The notes: a model not told the origin generated them from the letters alone. A stretch of 64,000 nucleotides of DNA from Pachyseris speciosa (GCA_016490735.1 JAEMWC010001404.1:80001-144000), one strand, 5' to 3'. Positions 42,557-54,157 are shown, counted from the stretch's first letter. Numbers and translations are program-made.

Positions 42557-42849
42557 AGAGCAGTTTTCAATTGAGTGTCGTAAAACCAAAACCAAAGCAA
42601 TTACTCCAGCCAATCACAACAGACCGAAAAAGTGCAATGAACCAATCAGAATTCGAAGTAATTACACGTAACCGGCGCAAAGCGCGGGAAAATACACGCA
42701 TGATGTCACAATTGGTTTTGGTTTTGCTTCTTATTGGTTTAGAAAGTGTCGCGAGTTTTGCCAGCCAATCACAAAGCGAAGTAATGCAAAACCAAAGCAA
42801 AACCAGAATTAATCTCGACACTCAAGTGAAAATCACTCTATCAATTGAG
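42557..42849. mobile_element. MITE with AGAGCAGTTTTC ends
   Basis: AGAGCAGTTTTCAATTGAGT (42557) and its imperfect inverse ending ACTTGAGTGTCG on the other strand (42826-42849) are terminal inverted repeats; internal CCAATCACA and AAAACCAAAACC blocks also occur in both orientations. Non-coding, though open by chance for 111 codons. Confidence 0.72.
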
Positions 42850-43098
42850 GAACGAAAAAATGTTATTACAAAGAAACAAAGTAAAGTTTTAGGGCCAATT
42901 ATTTAAACTAGTGAAAAAGAAGTAGAGATAACACTCTGTATTGTTTTCCTTGTACCGGACTTTTTTTTACAGGCACTTAAAAGATGAAAGCTGCCAATTT
43001 TATTTCCTTCAGTACGTAACTTCACAGTCACGTGTAATGCATCACGCAAGCTGACGGATACTAAGCGAAGGTGCAATAATTCTTCTGCTTTGTGTGTG

Positions 43099-43102
<4 letters not shown>

Positions 43103-43135
<33 letters not shown>

Positions 43136-43190
43136 CATTATTATTATTATTATTATTATCATCATCATTATCATTACCATTATTACTTTT
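43103..43190. repeat. (ATT)n/(ATC)n microsatellite
   Basis: Trinucleotide tract; the Tyr/His-rich ORF across it is an artefact. Confidence 0.92.
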
Positions 43191-44409
43191 TTAACAGATT
43201 GAAGACAAACGTTTTCGAAAGAAATCTTCTTTCCCTCCTATCTTTCTTGATTTGTTTTTTGGTCCCCACTACTAAATTGTCCACGCACTATCACTGTTTT
43301 GATATAAGGGCGCATTACAGTTCAGTTCAAAGGAAGATATTATAAAGATCAATACATAACGCAAAAGATAAAACAGGCGAAAAGGGCGAATTTGGATTCT
43401 GCGAGTTATTCAGTTCCAATGACTGATAAATACATTTATACTGTAATGTAGTGCGACAAAAATGGCAAAAAATAAACTGAAACTGAAATGGACAGTACCT
43501 GTCACATGTGGTTACATGTAGCACTTGAACTGAACAAGCAAAATCTGTCAAAATTCTTCTCCGTTCAACGCAGTGATAGTTTTAAATAATGGTCACTCAA
43601 CTTGCCAGTCATAGGTATAATAAATCTGAGTTATTCCCTGGTGAGGATATCGCTTTCTCCAAATCGCAAGATGTTCTTCTCGAAGAACAAAACAAACAAA
43701 AGAAAAGCTAAATTCTAAAACAAAACTTTCCTTTAAAAAAAAGCTTCATTCTACACAGTACCAATTTCTGAATTTGCAACCAGCTCTTATTTGGGCAAAA
43801 ATCTATTGTGCAAGATACCCTTTATAGAACACACCCTTGAAATCCGTTTGTTCGTTGGTAAATTACAAAAGCAGCGGCAATTTTACTGAAACTGAGGTGC
43901 GGATTATATTACTAACACTAAATTCCTGCGGAATAAGAAAGAAGAGGAGACCGACAGCAGAGCCCACCGGAAAGCGTAACTGAAAAGGAACATGAACACT
44001 AGCCACAAAAGGGAACTGATCGAACAAAGGAACTAAAAAGTAATCCGTGAAAGGAACTTATTTCCGAGAAGAATCGGAAGAATATTTAATTCATAATTTG
44101 TCTTATCTTGGTATTTGTTCCGACAAATATAAAAAGAGCGGTTGTGTAAGTCGTGGGAACGATGTAGAACCGAAAAAAAGTCGAAGCGAAAATAAATGCA
44201 AATAGGTTCTTTCATTGATTACGACTCATAAACAAACTTTTGACACCAAAAACACTTGTTTCAAAAGTTTGAAAGGTTTTGAACTAAAACTCTGCCCCCT
44301 CTTCAAGCAATGAATCGTGAATATAATGATCTCAAGTGAAAATAAGAGAATGAAAGCACTCACCTTTTCCTCACAACCTCAAACAGCTTGTTTTCAAGTC
44401 GTGAACGGC
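43191..44409. other. Gene-free stretch
   Basis: No domain, splice-bounded exon or repeat family could be supported here. Confidence 0.35.
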
Positions 44410-44642
44410 TAGCCTGCGTCGCAGACATAACAAAACCCCGGTTAGTACCGTCTGCGAAGCAGCGCTGAATTCCTTGTTCTGTACCAGAATTTGAGTACGC
44501 GTTATGATTGGCTCGTCAACAAAAGGCTATTTTTAACAAGCCAATCATAACGCGTACTCAAATTCTGGTACAGAACAAGGAATTTGGCGCTGCTTCGCAG
44601 ACGGTACTAACCGGGGTTTTGTTACGTCTACGACGCAGGCTA
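44410..44642. mobile_element. hAT-like foldback MITE, TAGCCTGCG family, copy 2
   Basis: 233-bp near-palindrome closely similar to 20558-20789, with ends TAGCCTGCG/CGCAGGCTA. It is flanked by TGAACGGC at 44402-44409 and 44643-44650, an independent 8-bp duplication that confirms both the element's ends and its hAT-like insertion. Confidence 0.88.
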
Positions 44643-46139
44643 TGAACGGCGAGAGGACGGCAGTGCCAAACCGGAAATTGCTTAAAAATACTGACGAATT
44701 AACCTGTCACGCTGGTCACACCACGAGATTTTGCCGTCCTCTACCCTCAGCCGTCCTGTTGCGTAAGGTCTCTGTTCACGACGTGAAAACAAGCTGTTTG
44801 AGGTTTGTAAGTTATGGTTTCTGGACATGTTCTTTCAGAGAAAAATTAAAATACGTTAGAATAGCTTACTTTCCCAAACCAAAAAAACTGAACAGAAAAA
44901 CAAAAAACAAGAACAACACGAAGCAAAACAAAGGCAGTGGTAAAGTATTCAGCTTGCGAGTAAGCGAACTAATGCGCGGGATTTCTTAGCGCTACGATGC
45001 CGGATTTTTTTTTAAGTTAGAGTCGGTGATGTGAACCCTTCAAATTCAAAATGAGCTTCAAATCCCGGTCCGAAAAGCCATGTGTAATCACTATCCCCAA
45101 ATTTTTTTCGTTGCAAAATTGAGTCTGAATGAGAGCGTGTTTCTTGTTTGGTGTTCAATTTGATAGATGAAGTGTAATTTGTGTAAATATATTTAACATT
45201 TTGAATGGTCAAATAAAAATGCATTGTTGTCAACAACAACTGCCACAAATGCAACCTTCGAAATGATAAAAAAAAACTGATCCGTATTTTCCCAATATTA
45301 TGCCTACAGCATGAAAGACCCATTGATGTTTTCTCAGAAGTACGTTACAGGTTTCTTGAAAGGTTAAACTCAAGCCGAGAATGTAATCATGTTACGGTAA
45401 GTTGTATGGAATAAAATACATTACCGATATGCTCGGGGAACGGGTGGTTTATTTAATGAGAACAGTTTGGGGACAGATTATAAGCTCATAGAAAGATGAG
45501 GTTTGGTAGTGGAACTCAGTAATAACAATTCCAAACCCTATTATTAACAAGCGACACTAACTACATGAGTTTCAACTGATGAACAGAATCAACTAATAAA
45601 TCAACACCTACCATCTTCGATCAAGAACAAAATACATTAAGTCCTTAAATAAAACAGCCTTCATTAGTTTTGGTTTTGCTTCTCACTGACTATAAGAAAT
45701 GGGTGCAGGTTGTGAGTGAACCACAGAAAATAGTGAGCAACACATAGGCAAGTTACTCGACAGATTCCAAATCATAATGATGAATATGTCTGTGGCTGAA
45801 ATAGAACGGTAATAATATCCTTCGACTGAAAACTATGGAACGACAGGAATATCTTAAGTGCATTTTCGTTTGCCTTCTGACATCGGAGCCTTAGCAGCAC
45901 ACCATTTCCTGTCCGTCTAAACCAACACCTAAGAACCGAACGAGTTGATTTTTAATTATTTTATTTTACCACTCAAATGCGTTTTAACGGAAAGAAAAAG
46001 ACTTAACGGTACATCTGATGATAAAAAAATATATATATAAAAAAATATATGTGAACAGGAAAAAACACTGCCCAGCAATGTCCCCTCAGTTTAACTGATC
46101 ATCTTACAGCTGATCTCACTGGAAAACTTGAACCATTTA
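44643..46139. other. Gene-free stretch
   Basis: Open frames (for example 44642-44989 plus, 45012-45323 minus) show no recognisable motif or splice context. Confidence 0.35.
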
Positions 46140-46700
46140 CAGACTTCAAAAAAGTTTGTCAAATCTCTGTAAAATGTATACATTTCCTTTGTAAATTGCA
46201 ATGTCTGTAAACGTGCACACTTACAGAGATTTTATGAACCCTATAAAATGTCTGTAGATTCGACAGAATTTTACGCGTCCAGATCCCATTAAATGTCTGC
46301 GAAATCTCAATGTTTTCTGTGTAAATTGTAAGCAAAATTTACAGAGATTTCATAAACTTTGTAAAAATCCTTGTAAAATCTCAAGGTATCCTCTGTAAAA
46401 AAAAACTCTAGGAAAAAACTCTGTAAAATAAAGAACATAAAATGTCCATAAAATCTTCGTAAAAATCGAACCAAAATAACTGCATGAAATGTTAATAAAA
46501 TGTACACAAATAAAAAGCACACAATGTTAATAAAAAGTGGGTGTAATGTTTGTAAAATATACAAGGAGTACCATATGAAATCTCAGCAAAATCTTCATAT
46601 TTGCTCTGTAAAAGACAGAGGGAAACAAACCAGGATGAAACGCCAGAACACAAAATCCCAACAAAATGTCTATAAAAAGTGAACAAAAGCTGGACCACAA
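46140..46700. repeat. Cryptically simple TGTAAAAT-rich tract
   Basis: TGTAAAAT, TGTAAAAA and ACAGAGATTT motifs recur about every 15-40 bp without fixed phase, partly in both orientations. Probably slippage-derived; not coding. Confidence 0.6.
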
Positions 46701-47029
46701 AGTGTCTGTCGATAAATCAAGTGCAGACAATACTGTATCTTCAAAAGATATGTATTTTATTGCAAAATGTTAACGTTTTCTTTGCAAAAACGAGCTGGTA
46801 CTAAAGCGACCTGAAAAACGCTAAAAACGTCAGTGGCCGTGAACTTTTCAGGGCCGAGCTTGCCAGTCCATCGCCACTGAACATTTAACGGCATGAAAAA
46901 GGTATCCTTTCTATTGCAATTGCCGCAGAAGTTGTATAATTTACGTCCCTTAGCTTTATCGTTTCTTATAAACACTGGAAAATTATATTTTCATTCCAAA
47001 CGGCTGCTGGTATAACTCACAATTGGAGT

Positions 47030-47410
47030 TACTAATGTTTTGTTACACTGAACTGTACGAGGCGTGCCCCCGCCAGTTCAGAGGGGTTAAACTAGACAGA
47101 GAGAAAGACAGATTACACGCATGCTACACTGGACAACATAAGGCGTTCCACCCGCTAGTAGGGAGGAATTAAACTATAGAGAGAGAGAGATTACATGTGT
47201 TACACTGAACCGTATGAGGCGTGCCACCCGCCAGTGCAGAGGGGTTAAACTAGAGAGAGAGAAAGAGAGATTACATGTATGTTAGACTGAACTGTATGAG
47301 GCGTGCCTTCCGCCAGTTCAGAGGAATTAAACTAGATAGAGAGAAAGAGAGATTACATGTATGTTACACTGAACTGTATGAGGCGTGCCACCCGCCAGTT
47401 CAGAGGCATA
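47030..47410. repeat. Minisatellite, unit about 80 bp, five copies
   Basis: Each unit contains TACACTGAACTGTATGAGGC, GTGCCACCCGCCAGTTCAGA and a GAGAGAAAGAGAGATTACA tract. Copies start near 47042, 47121, 47198, 47278 and 47360; the last lacks the GA-rich end. Confidence 0.88.
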
Positions 47411-47823
47411 ACGAGCCAGAGGTTCTTAGCAACCACAAAAATACCACTGGATCCCGCTGAGATAGGGGGCAATTTGCCACCAATCTCAGCAGGATATCCA
47501 GCTACTCTGAACATTCCAATGTAATTGAATCGCGTCTGGTACTCGTTTCTGTTTGATATGGGGCGTCAATTTTTACGCTTATCTGTCATAATCCTTAAAC
47601 GCGATCGTTTATTTATGACGAGAGTTTAATTAAATTCTATCTTTAGACCTGATGCACTCGAAAAGTGACTGCGGGAACCGGAAAACGATACCCAATAGTT
47701 TGTTTTGGTTTTGGTGAATAATTACTCTTGACGTAGGCTCACCGGTTCCAGAAAATAGCACTAAATTACAACCAAAGACTCAAGTTTTCTTTGTTTCTCT
47801 TTCGCATGCAATATGGGAAAAAC

Positions 47824-48055
47824 AATAGGGCTGTTTATACGAGAGAAAATAAGCCGCGGCTTACTCTGGCGACGGATTACATAAGACACGAACACTCCGT
47901 ATAAATGGTACAAAATCTACATTCACGGCTTTCTCAAGCTGCGGCTTATCCTGGCCTAGGAGTTTTTACTTGTATAAATGGTTCCTTTCGCGTCTTCTGT
48001 AAGCCGCGGCCAGAGTAATCCGTTGCTTATTTTCTCTCGTATAAACAGCCCTATT
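47824..48055. mobile_element. Foldback MITE, AATAGGGCTGTTTATACGAG family
   Basis: AATAGGGCTGTTTATACGAG at 47824 is mirrored at the right end (48055). Inner blocks AAGCCGCGGC and CCAGAGTAATCCG also occur inverted. Non-coding. Confidence 0.8.
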
Positions 48056-48273
48056 ATGTGTTTTGTTTTTGGAGGGATATATATCTCTTTTGAACGCTAA
48101 TTAAAATTCGCTTGTATTCCTAAATCAAAGATACTTGCAATACATGGTAATAGTGAACATATTTGGAAGTAATATACACAAATCAGTCTGCAAGTATTAC
48201 TCTTCTTAAACGCCGTGAAAGTAAAGAAACAAATTTAGCTACAAATGTGGGAAAAACTTTATTATAAAACTAA

Positions 48274-48420
48274 TAAAAAAGCCTTAACCGTGCTTTGTTC
48301 TGTTATAAGGCATTCAAGAAGTGACAAGAGCACTCAAGAAGTAGTTAACTTCTTCTTTCGTGCTCTTATCACTTCCTTGCGTGCCTTATAACAGAACAAA
48401 GCACGGTTAAGGCTTTTTTA
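48274..48420. mobile_element. Foldback MITE, hairpin of about 60-bp arms
   Basis: TAAAAAAGCCTTAACCGTGC is mirrored to end at 48420 with very few mismatches; the loop is about 20 bp. The high arm identity indicates recent insertion. Confidence 0.82.
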
Positions 48421-48846
48421 TTTGTTAAACACAATCACGTTTATGGATGCATGCACTGAATTTCGTATTTCCTTTTTGTGATCAAGGAAGTTTGCCGTTG
48501 CCTTCAAATGGAACTGAATAACAAACCAACTATGACTATATCTGAACTGATGTTTCGCTGTCATTGTATCCTTCACTTTATAATAATCTTTGGATTCATC
48601 CAGTTTGTTCAAATCAAAGTATTCAACCTTCTCCAGTAACATTCGTCCACTCGTTTAAACAAATCATCAAAGCTTGGCCGTTCATAAGAAGTTTCCCTTC
48701 AACACTCTTTCACCAAGGCGCAACTGGAAGGGAATCAAAAACAGTAACTTCTCTCTATCCTGCACAGCAAAATAATGATACAATATAAAGGTGCAACGTG
48801 ATAGAAATGCATATAACATCAAATGGAAACTCGAAAAAAAATCCGA

Positions 48847-48918
48847 GTTCCAGATGGGATTTGAACCCACGACCCTCCGCGATCTAGACGGACGCCCTAA
48901 CCACTGAGCTACTGGAGA
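48847..48918 (-). tRNA. tRNA-like core, second family, copy A
   Basis: Minus strand: A box TAGCTCAGTGG, anticodon loop CTAGATC (AGA in anticodon position, U33 present), B box GGTTCAAATCCC, T stem GTGGG/CCCAT. The acceptor stem has two mismatches and the variable loop is short although AGA would be Ser, so it is a tRNA-like repeat head. A hairpin CTCGGA-T(7)-CCGAG follows directly. Confidence 0.4.
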
Positions 48919-49130
48919 CTCTATGGTGAGCAAGGGTGAAATGTGGGCTTTTGACTGGAACCACATCACGCGGTCACACAGCCAAATGATGACTAGCACA
49001 TATGACTCATACCTGCATCACGCAGTCACATTAAGGCATATCATGGCGCATATGACTCATAACTGCATCACGCAGTCACATTAAGGCATATCGAAGATGC
49101 AACCAACCAAACCTCCAAAGTGAGTGAATT

Positions 49131-49199
49131 AAGTAGCTCAGTGGTTAGAGTGTCCATCTAGATCGCGGAGGGTCGTGGGTTAAAATCCCATCTGGAACT
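49131..49199 (+). tRNA. tRNA-like core, second family, copy B (5' truncated)
   Basis: Starts within the acceptor (AAGTAGCTCAGTGG), so the 5' acceptor strand is lost. B box altered (GGTTAAAATCCC). The hairpin CTCGGATTTTTTTCCGAG follows. Confidence 0.3.
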
Positions 49200-49471
49200 C
49201 GGATTTTTTTCCGAGTTTCCATTTGATGTTATATGCATTTCTATCATGTTGTATTTCTTAATTCACTCACTTTGGAGGTTTGGTTGGTTGCATCTTCGAT
49301 ATGCCTTAATGTGACTGCGTGATGCAGTTATGAGTCATACGCGCCATGATATGCTTTAATGTGACTGCGTGATGCAGTTATGAGTCATATGTGCTAGTCA
49401 TCATTTGGCTGTGTGACCGCGTGATGCGGTTCCAGTCAAAAGCCCACATTTCACCCTTGCTCACCATAGAG

Positions 49472-49543
49472 TCTCCAGTAGCTCAGTGGTTAGAGTGTCT
49501 GTCTAGATCGCGGAGGGTCGTGAATTCAAATCCCATCTGGAAC
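49472..49543 (+). tRNA. tRNA-like core, second family, copy C
   Basis: TCTCCAGTAGCTCAGTGGTT to CTGGAAC with loop CTAGATC; the T stem 5' strand is damaged (GTGAA in place of GTGGG). Upstream is CCCACATTTCACCCTTGCTC, matching the block upstream of the 7.6-13.7 kb units. Confidence 0.38.
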
Positions 49544-50024
49544 TCGGATTTTTTTCCGAGTGTCCATTTGATGTTATATGCATTTCTATCATGTTGCATT
49601 TCTTAATATAAAGGTGCACAACTTAACCTTTCAAGGTTAGACTCAAGCTACTATCACTAAGTAGTAGCCCTAATATTTTCTTTCACTGTCAATAGACTAC
49701 TAAGAGAAAATGATATAATGCATGATTGTCAATCCCTTTACATTCTGAACTACATAACTTTTGACATTTCAACTTTTTCTGGAAAATTCAGTAAGTAGTT
49801 CATGTGTGTCCTATTTTGTTGGCTGTAGGTTTACATTTCGGTTAAGAATGGTGTGTGTTAGTAATCAGTTGGCGTGAATTTTGTCCTCAAGTTATGTTAC
49901 TGTTGATGGTGGGTGGGGAGGGAGAGTGTTGGCTAATGGACAGTACATGACTGTCTAACGTAAATGGAACATTACAACTTCCTGTTTCGATAGTCGTAGA
50001 AACACTACAACTTTCTTTAATTTT

Positions 50025-50065
50025 CCAGACATGTTTCGACGGTGCATCCGTCATCATCAGTGTAC
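50025..50065 (-). ncRNA. Hammerhead-ribozyme-like core at the Penelope 3' end
   Basis: Minus strand reads CTGATGA, one base, a stem GACGG-ATGCA-CCGTC, then GAAAC: the conserved hammerhead core with a perfect 5-bp stem II. Penelope-like elements are known to carry hammerhead motifs in their terminal repeats. Stems I and III and the cleavage site were not resolved. Confidence 0.6.
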
Positions 50066-50169
50066 AGTTTTGAAATCGCCATTGAATTTATAACGCGTGT
50101 GAAATTACAAGGTTCATTACATTGCGTTTACAATATTGCGTGCTAAATAGTTTAAATAATAGCCATAGA

Positions 50170-50850
50170 GCGACTTACAGGGAGAGTGTCAGGTTTATGT
50201 GTTTCACCTGCTGATTGAAACTGGGTTTCTCCCATTTGATATGCATGGATTCCTTAAGCCTCACTTGATATTTAGTACATGTAGCTGCATAGTACAGAAT
50301 CTGGAAACAATCCGTTGAACAGGATGCTCAACAAGACTCTGAACTCAGCAGATGTTTGTGAACGTGCGAAGATCCATCCGATAATAAGTGCTCGCGCACT
50401 CGCGTGGAGAAGTGTCGGCTTGTTTCACCGACATAACAAGCGTTACAGCTTGCACACGAGAATTTATACACCATGCGTGTGCGGAGCCCTTTAGGGATGG
50501 CATCTTTCACACTAAAAAGATCTTTGATTTTGAAAGTAGTAAAGACTAGTTTAATATCAATAGGCTTACATAATTGATTAGCAAGTTTGCATATCTTTCT
50601 CTGTGTTAAGAGTGAGAAGTGTCCAAGATATGGGATCTTAAAAAAGAACTTGGATTTTTCCTGAGATTCTACTGCAGAAGGGGGTTGAGCCTTCACACCC
50701 TTAACCGACATCAGAATATATTTAGAAATACAATTGTTTATAAGGTTCTCAGGATAAAGGTTCTTCCGTAGGTTGGCAGACAATTTCTAAAGGTTGTTAT
50801 GGAAACCCATCCAGGTGTTGTCTACCTTGAAAGTTCTATCGATCAAGGTT
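50170..50850 (-). pseudogene. Penelope-like GIY-YIG endonuclease region
   Basis: After TLIDRTFKVDNTW at the insertion edge, the frame at 50783-50328 contains FKIPYLGHFS, LVFTTFKIKDLFSVKDAIPK, MVYKFSCASCNACYVGETSR (GIY-YIG core, here CYVGE) and HFSTRVREHLLSDGSS. TGA near 50328 stops it, but DCFQILYYAATCTKYQVRLK, ESMHIKWEKPSFN and a stop near 50180 follow in frame, so one nonsense mutation separates the last third. The endonuclease nicks target DNA for priming. Confidence 0.85.
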
Positions 50851-53800
50851 TTAAAGTGCCCCTAACCCCAAAAATTTTTTTCAATTTAAATGATTCGTCT
50901 CTAAATTAGAAGCACAACCGTGAAATTTTTTTTTTGATTCGGTTGAATCTTCGCTTTTCTGTGCCCCGGTAAAGTCTCGAAATGACGACCAAAAACGCCG
51001 CCATTTTGTTTCACGACCGAGTTATGGGGAGATTGGGTTCAGCGCTTGAATGACGTCATCCCGGGAACGGAAGTTCTGTTGCGCTGACAAAGTTCTTTGA
51101 AGGAAACTCAATAATTCTAACTCTGAGGGCAAATAAGACATGATTTTAACCGATAATTTATATTCATAGTATTGCCACATGTAACATTTCTCTCCTAAGA
51201 GAAGATTTGATGTTTTGGAAACGAATGAGCCAAAAACAGACCGGCTGTTCGTGAAATAAACATATTCTCATCGGCTGATCTCACAAGCATTTTATGCCCT
51301 TTTATACGGTGAAAACAGATAATTCCAATGAGTCCGTTCAGTGAAAAGAACTACTCGTTAAAACTCGTTTATTGTATAGTGATACAACCCAAACATGTGC
51401 ATGTACCACGTTTCCAATGCATCGTGATATTCGGTGTGCTTCGTATCGGATACACATAGGATTTTAGTAGTCCAGAATGTAATGGCAGCTAAAATAATTG
51501 TTCCTCGAGATGTACCTTTAGGAAAACCTCATCAATCTAACTTCCTTTAAATTCTTCGGCTTCATGAGTCCTACAGTCTTCGACACAAGCGCTCTATTAA
51601 AACCGGTTTCCAACGTCAACAATCAAAATATATTTCAGAGGCCATGTTAATTCACTGACAGAAGCCCATGTCACTGATCAATACATTAGAGACTGCTAAG
51701 AAAACTTGAGGTGTTTACAAATCAAATTGATTAACTTCACCGAATTCAGTTGATTTAGACGATGGTGCCACTCGAACTTCATGTTCAAATGGAGCTTCAT
51801 GTAGTAAAATATATCCAATCGCGTCTAAATTTGTGTCAGTTTGTTTACATCGGATATATGCAAACAAGACGCTCTATGAGCGTTTACTCGGGATACGTTT
51901 GTGATGCAGAAGCCGGACGCACGCTTTCTGATTCTAGAAAACTATCCGGCTACGGGTTTGCTTTTGGGTTCGCACAAAGCCTTTTTGTTCACTTACGAGA
52001 AAAGCGCGTTTAAACTGTTTTGAGAGTTGCTACCATAAATTATTCGTTGTCAGCTGTCGTTGTTTACCTCCAAATGAAGTGGCAACATCTGTAGTCTACT
52101 CTGGCTCTCTCGAAGCATTTTTTCTCCCTGCTAAGCTTGAAAACATTCGCACAGACACTTCTCTTAACATATTGTTCAGAACTTGAAAACACAAGGCGAA
52201 TCTTTTCCGCGTATGTGACATGTTTCTCAGAAGCAATCCAGATGTCACGCATTGTAAAAAGCTCGAAATTCAAACTGCTCTATTTTCAAAACAAAGCGTG
52301 TTACTTGGCTGAAAACAGGCCAGCTGATATATCCTTAAAATATCATTTACCTGATGAAGATAAAAAATCTAAATGTTTAATTTTAGTGTTTCCTGACTTC
52401 ACGTGAAAACCAAGAATTCGCAAACTTATCTCTAAATATAGAACCGTCACAGCCATCGAGATAAGATATCACCCGGATCAAATTACATCAAAACAACTGT
52501 TACAACGTGCTAATTCGAGTCGATGCTCACAGCACGTGCGAGGCTTCCAACCTTTTCTTAAACTTGGCAAACCTTTTCACTGTACTGTATTAAAATCTAG
52601 CTTCTAAAACTTTACAAAGATATGCGCAGGAAAATTTGTTCAGATGGTCGAAGTGAATTGTTAAACCTTGAGTGTTTTTCTTACGGTCACGTATTACCGG
52701 TAAGTGGAAAGTATCACATTACAAAAACAAGTTTAAGTAAATTTGCGATTCCTCTAAATATAGAACTGTCGCAGCGTTTGGATTCAAGTTGTGATATCTT
52801 TGAGATCGATAAGCTGATAACCACTGCATGTGCGAGGCTTCCAATCTTTTCTTAAACTCGGCTAACCTTTTCACGGGGATAGACTGTACTGTATTAAAAT
52901 ATCTTGCTTCACAACTCAAACACTATAAATTTACATAACGTCAAAACAACTGTCGCGTGATGTTAGCCTTTCGACCTTTGGACTATTTGGTTTGCTTTAA
53001 CCAATGAACACACCGCCACGTGCCTGCTATTGTTCATTGGCCAATCAAAACACCGGAACGTAATTGTATTGTGCATTTTGCTGCACAGGAAAAAAAAAGA
53101 AAAAAAAAAGACTGAAATCTAACACATTTTATAACTCGTGATACTTACAGTATCCCGAGTAATTATTCTCGCATCGCGAAGTTGCGTTCGCTTATTTCTA
53201 ACCAACAGTTTAGACGGATACGTAGCCTCAAATTTTAATTGCAGTAAGCTATATTTATTTTATTTTACCTTGCCTTGACTTCGTTCACAGTACTGCCTGA
53301 GGATAACTAGAAGTTCAGCTAATCCTTAAGTAGTTTCAAGTAACTTCGCGTCGGCTGAGCTCACTCTCCGTTCTCTTGTCAAATCTATTTTTGCCTTCTT
53401 TGAATAGATACCATAAATAAAGACTCTCCCATAAATAGGCACTTCCACAATTAATTGCTGATGCTCGGTTAAAATACCGATCTAAAGTCGGATGTGCGCC
53501 GTTTATATAAAATAACAATTATTGTTTTCAAACCGCTGCACAATTCCCATTGCCGATACACGGTACTCGGTCGCTCAAGATTGAAATGTTAAATCAAAGC
53601 TTTTGCTCACCAGCAGCGTACACAGAACCACGAGGTACGGCAGATACATGTAACACTTATAAACGAAGTTAATCTTTTTCGTCATCCCTTCTTCCGCGAA
53701 TCTTGCTGTCCATTCCTGGTCTTCATAACCATGAGGCTCCTTCGAGCTCCTCGCCGATTCCGTTCTAGTTCCACTTCAGAAATGAAGTTAATTTGGTTCT

Positions 53801-54157
53801 TCACCCTACACATGGCCTGACTCTGACTCCGAGGACGAGGAGGACATGATTCCAACACAATTTTGACTACTGCCAGGCTTTTACCCTCCAATATGTGCTT
53901 CGATGACCCCAACAAACGCTTGCAAAAACAGAGATTGACTGAGAAGCTATCTTTCAATCGTTCCCGGGATAATGTCACCAACCTCGTTGGACCCAGACTC
54001 CCTTTTACTCGGCCGCGCAACAAATTGAATGAGACTTTGGCTGTCCATAAAAAATCGAGGATTCAACCAAATCCATTAATTCTTTCGCCGAAATACTTCC
54101 AATGATAAGTAGATTTATTTAGGCGAAAAAAATTTTTTGGGGTTAGGTGCACTTTAA
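50851..54157. mobile_element. 3.3 kb TTAA-flanked DNA transposon, transposase not recognised
   Basis: TTAA at 50851-50854 and 54154-54157 flank inverted ends AGTGCCCCTAACCCC (left) and AGTGCACCTAACCCC (right, inverted), each followed by an A/T run. Removing the insert with one TTAA restores the Penelope reading frame, which fixes both ends exactly. TTAA duplication is typical of piggyBac-type elements. Internal ORFs (for example 51762-52013, 52137-52406, 53682-54023 minus) show no transposase motif; a segment around 52500-52620 is repeated at about 52800-52930. Probably non-autonomous. Confidence 0.85.

Larger units (their letters stand above)
48840..49605. repeat. Large inverted repeat of the second tRNA-like family
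   Basis: The block 48840-49120 (minus-strand unit) is mirrored by about 49255-49560; a partial plus-strand unit (49131-49255) lies at the turn. Inside each arm a subrepeat, ATGACTCATAACTGCATCAC, occurs twice. Together the arms could fold into a hairpin of about 300 bp. Confidence 0.85.

Noticed and set aside
42571..42906. 111-codon plus-strand ORF
   Set aside because: Lies entirely within a MITE with terminal inverted repeats and has no protein motif.
48418..48642. 74-codon minus-strand ORF (VEYFDLNKLDESKDYYKVKD)
   Set aside because: Protein-like composition, but no recognised domain; stops lie just upstream and its end overlaps a MITE arm. Could be a fragment of a host exon; not supported enough to list.
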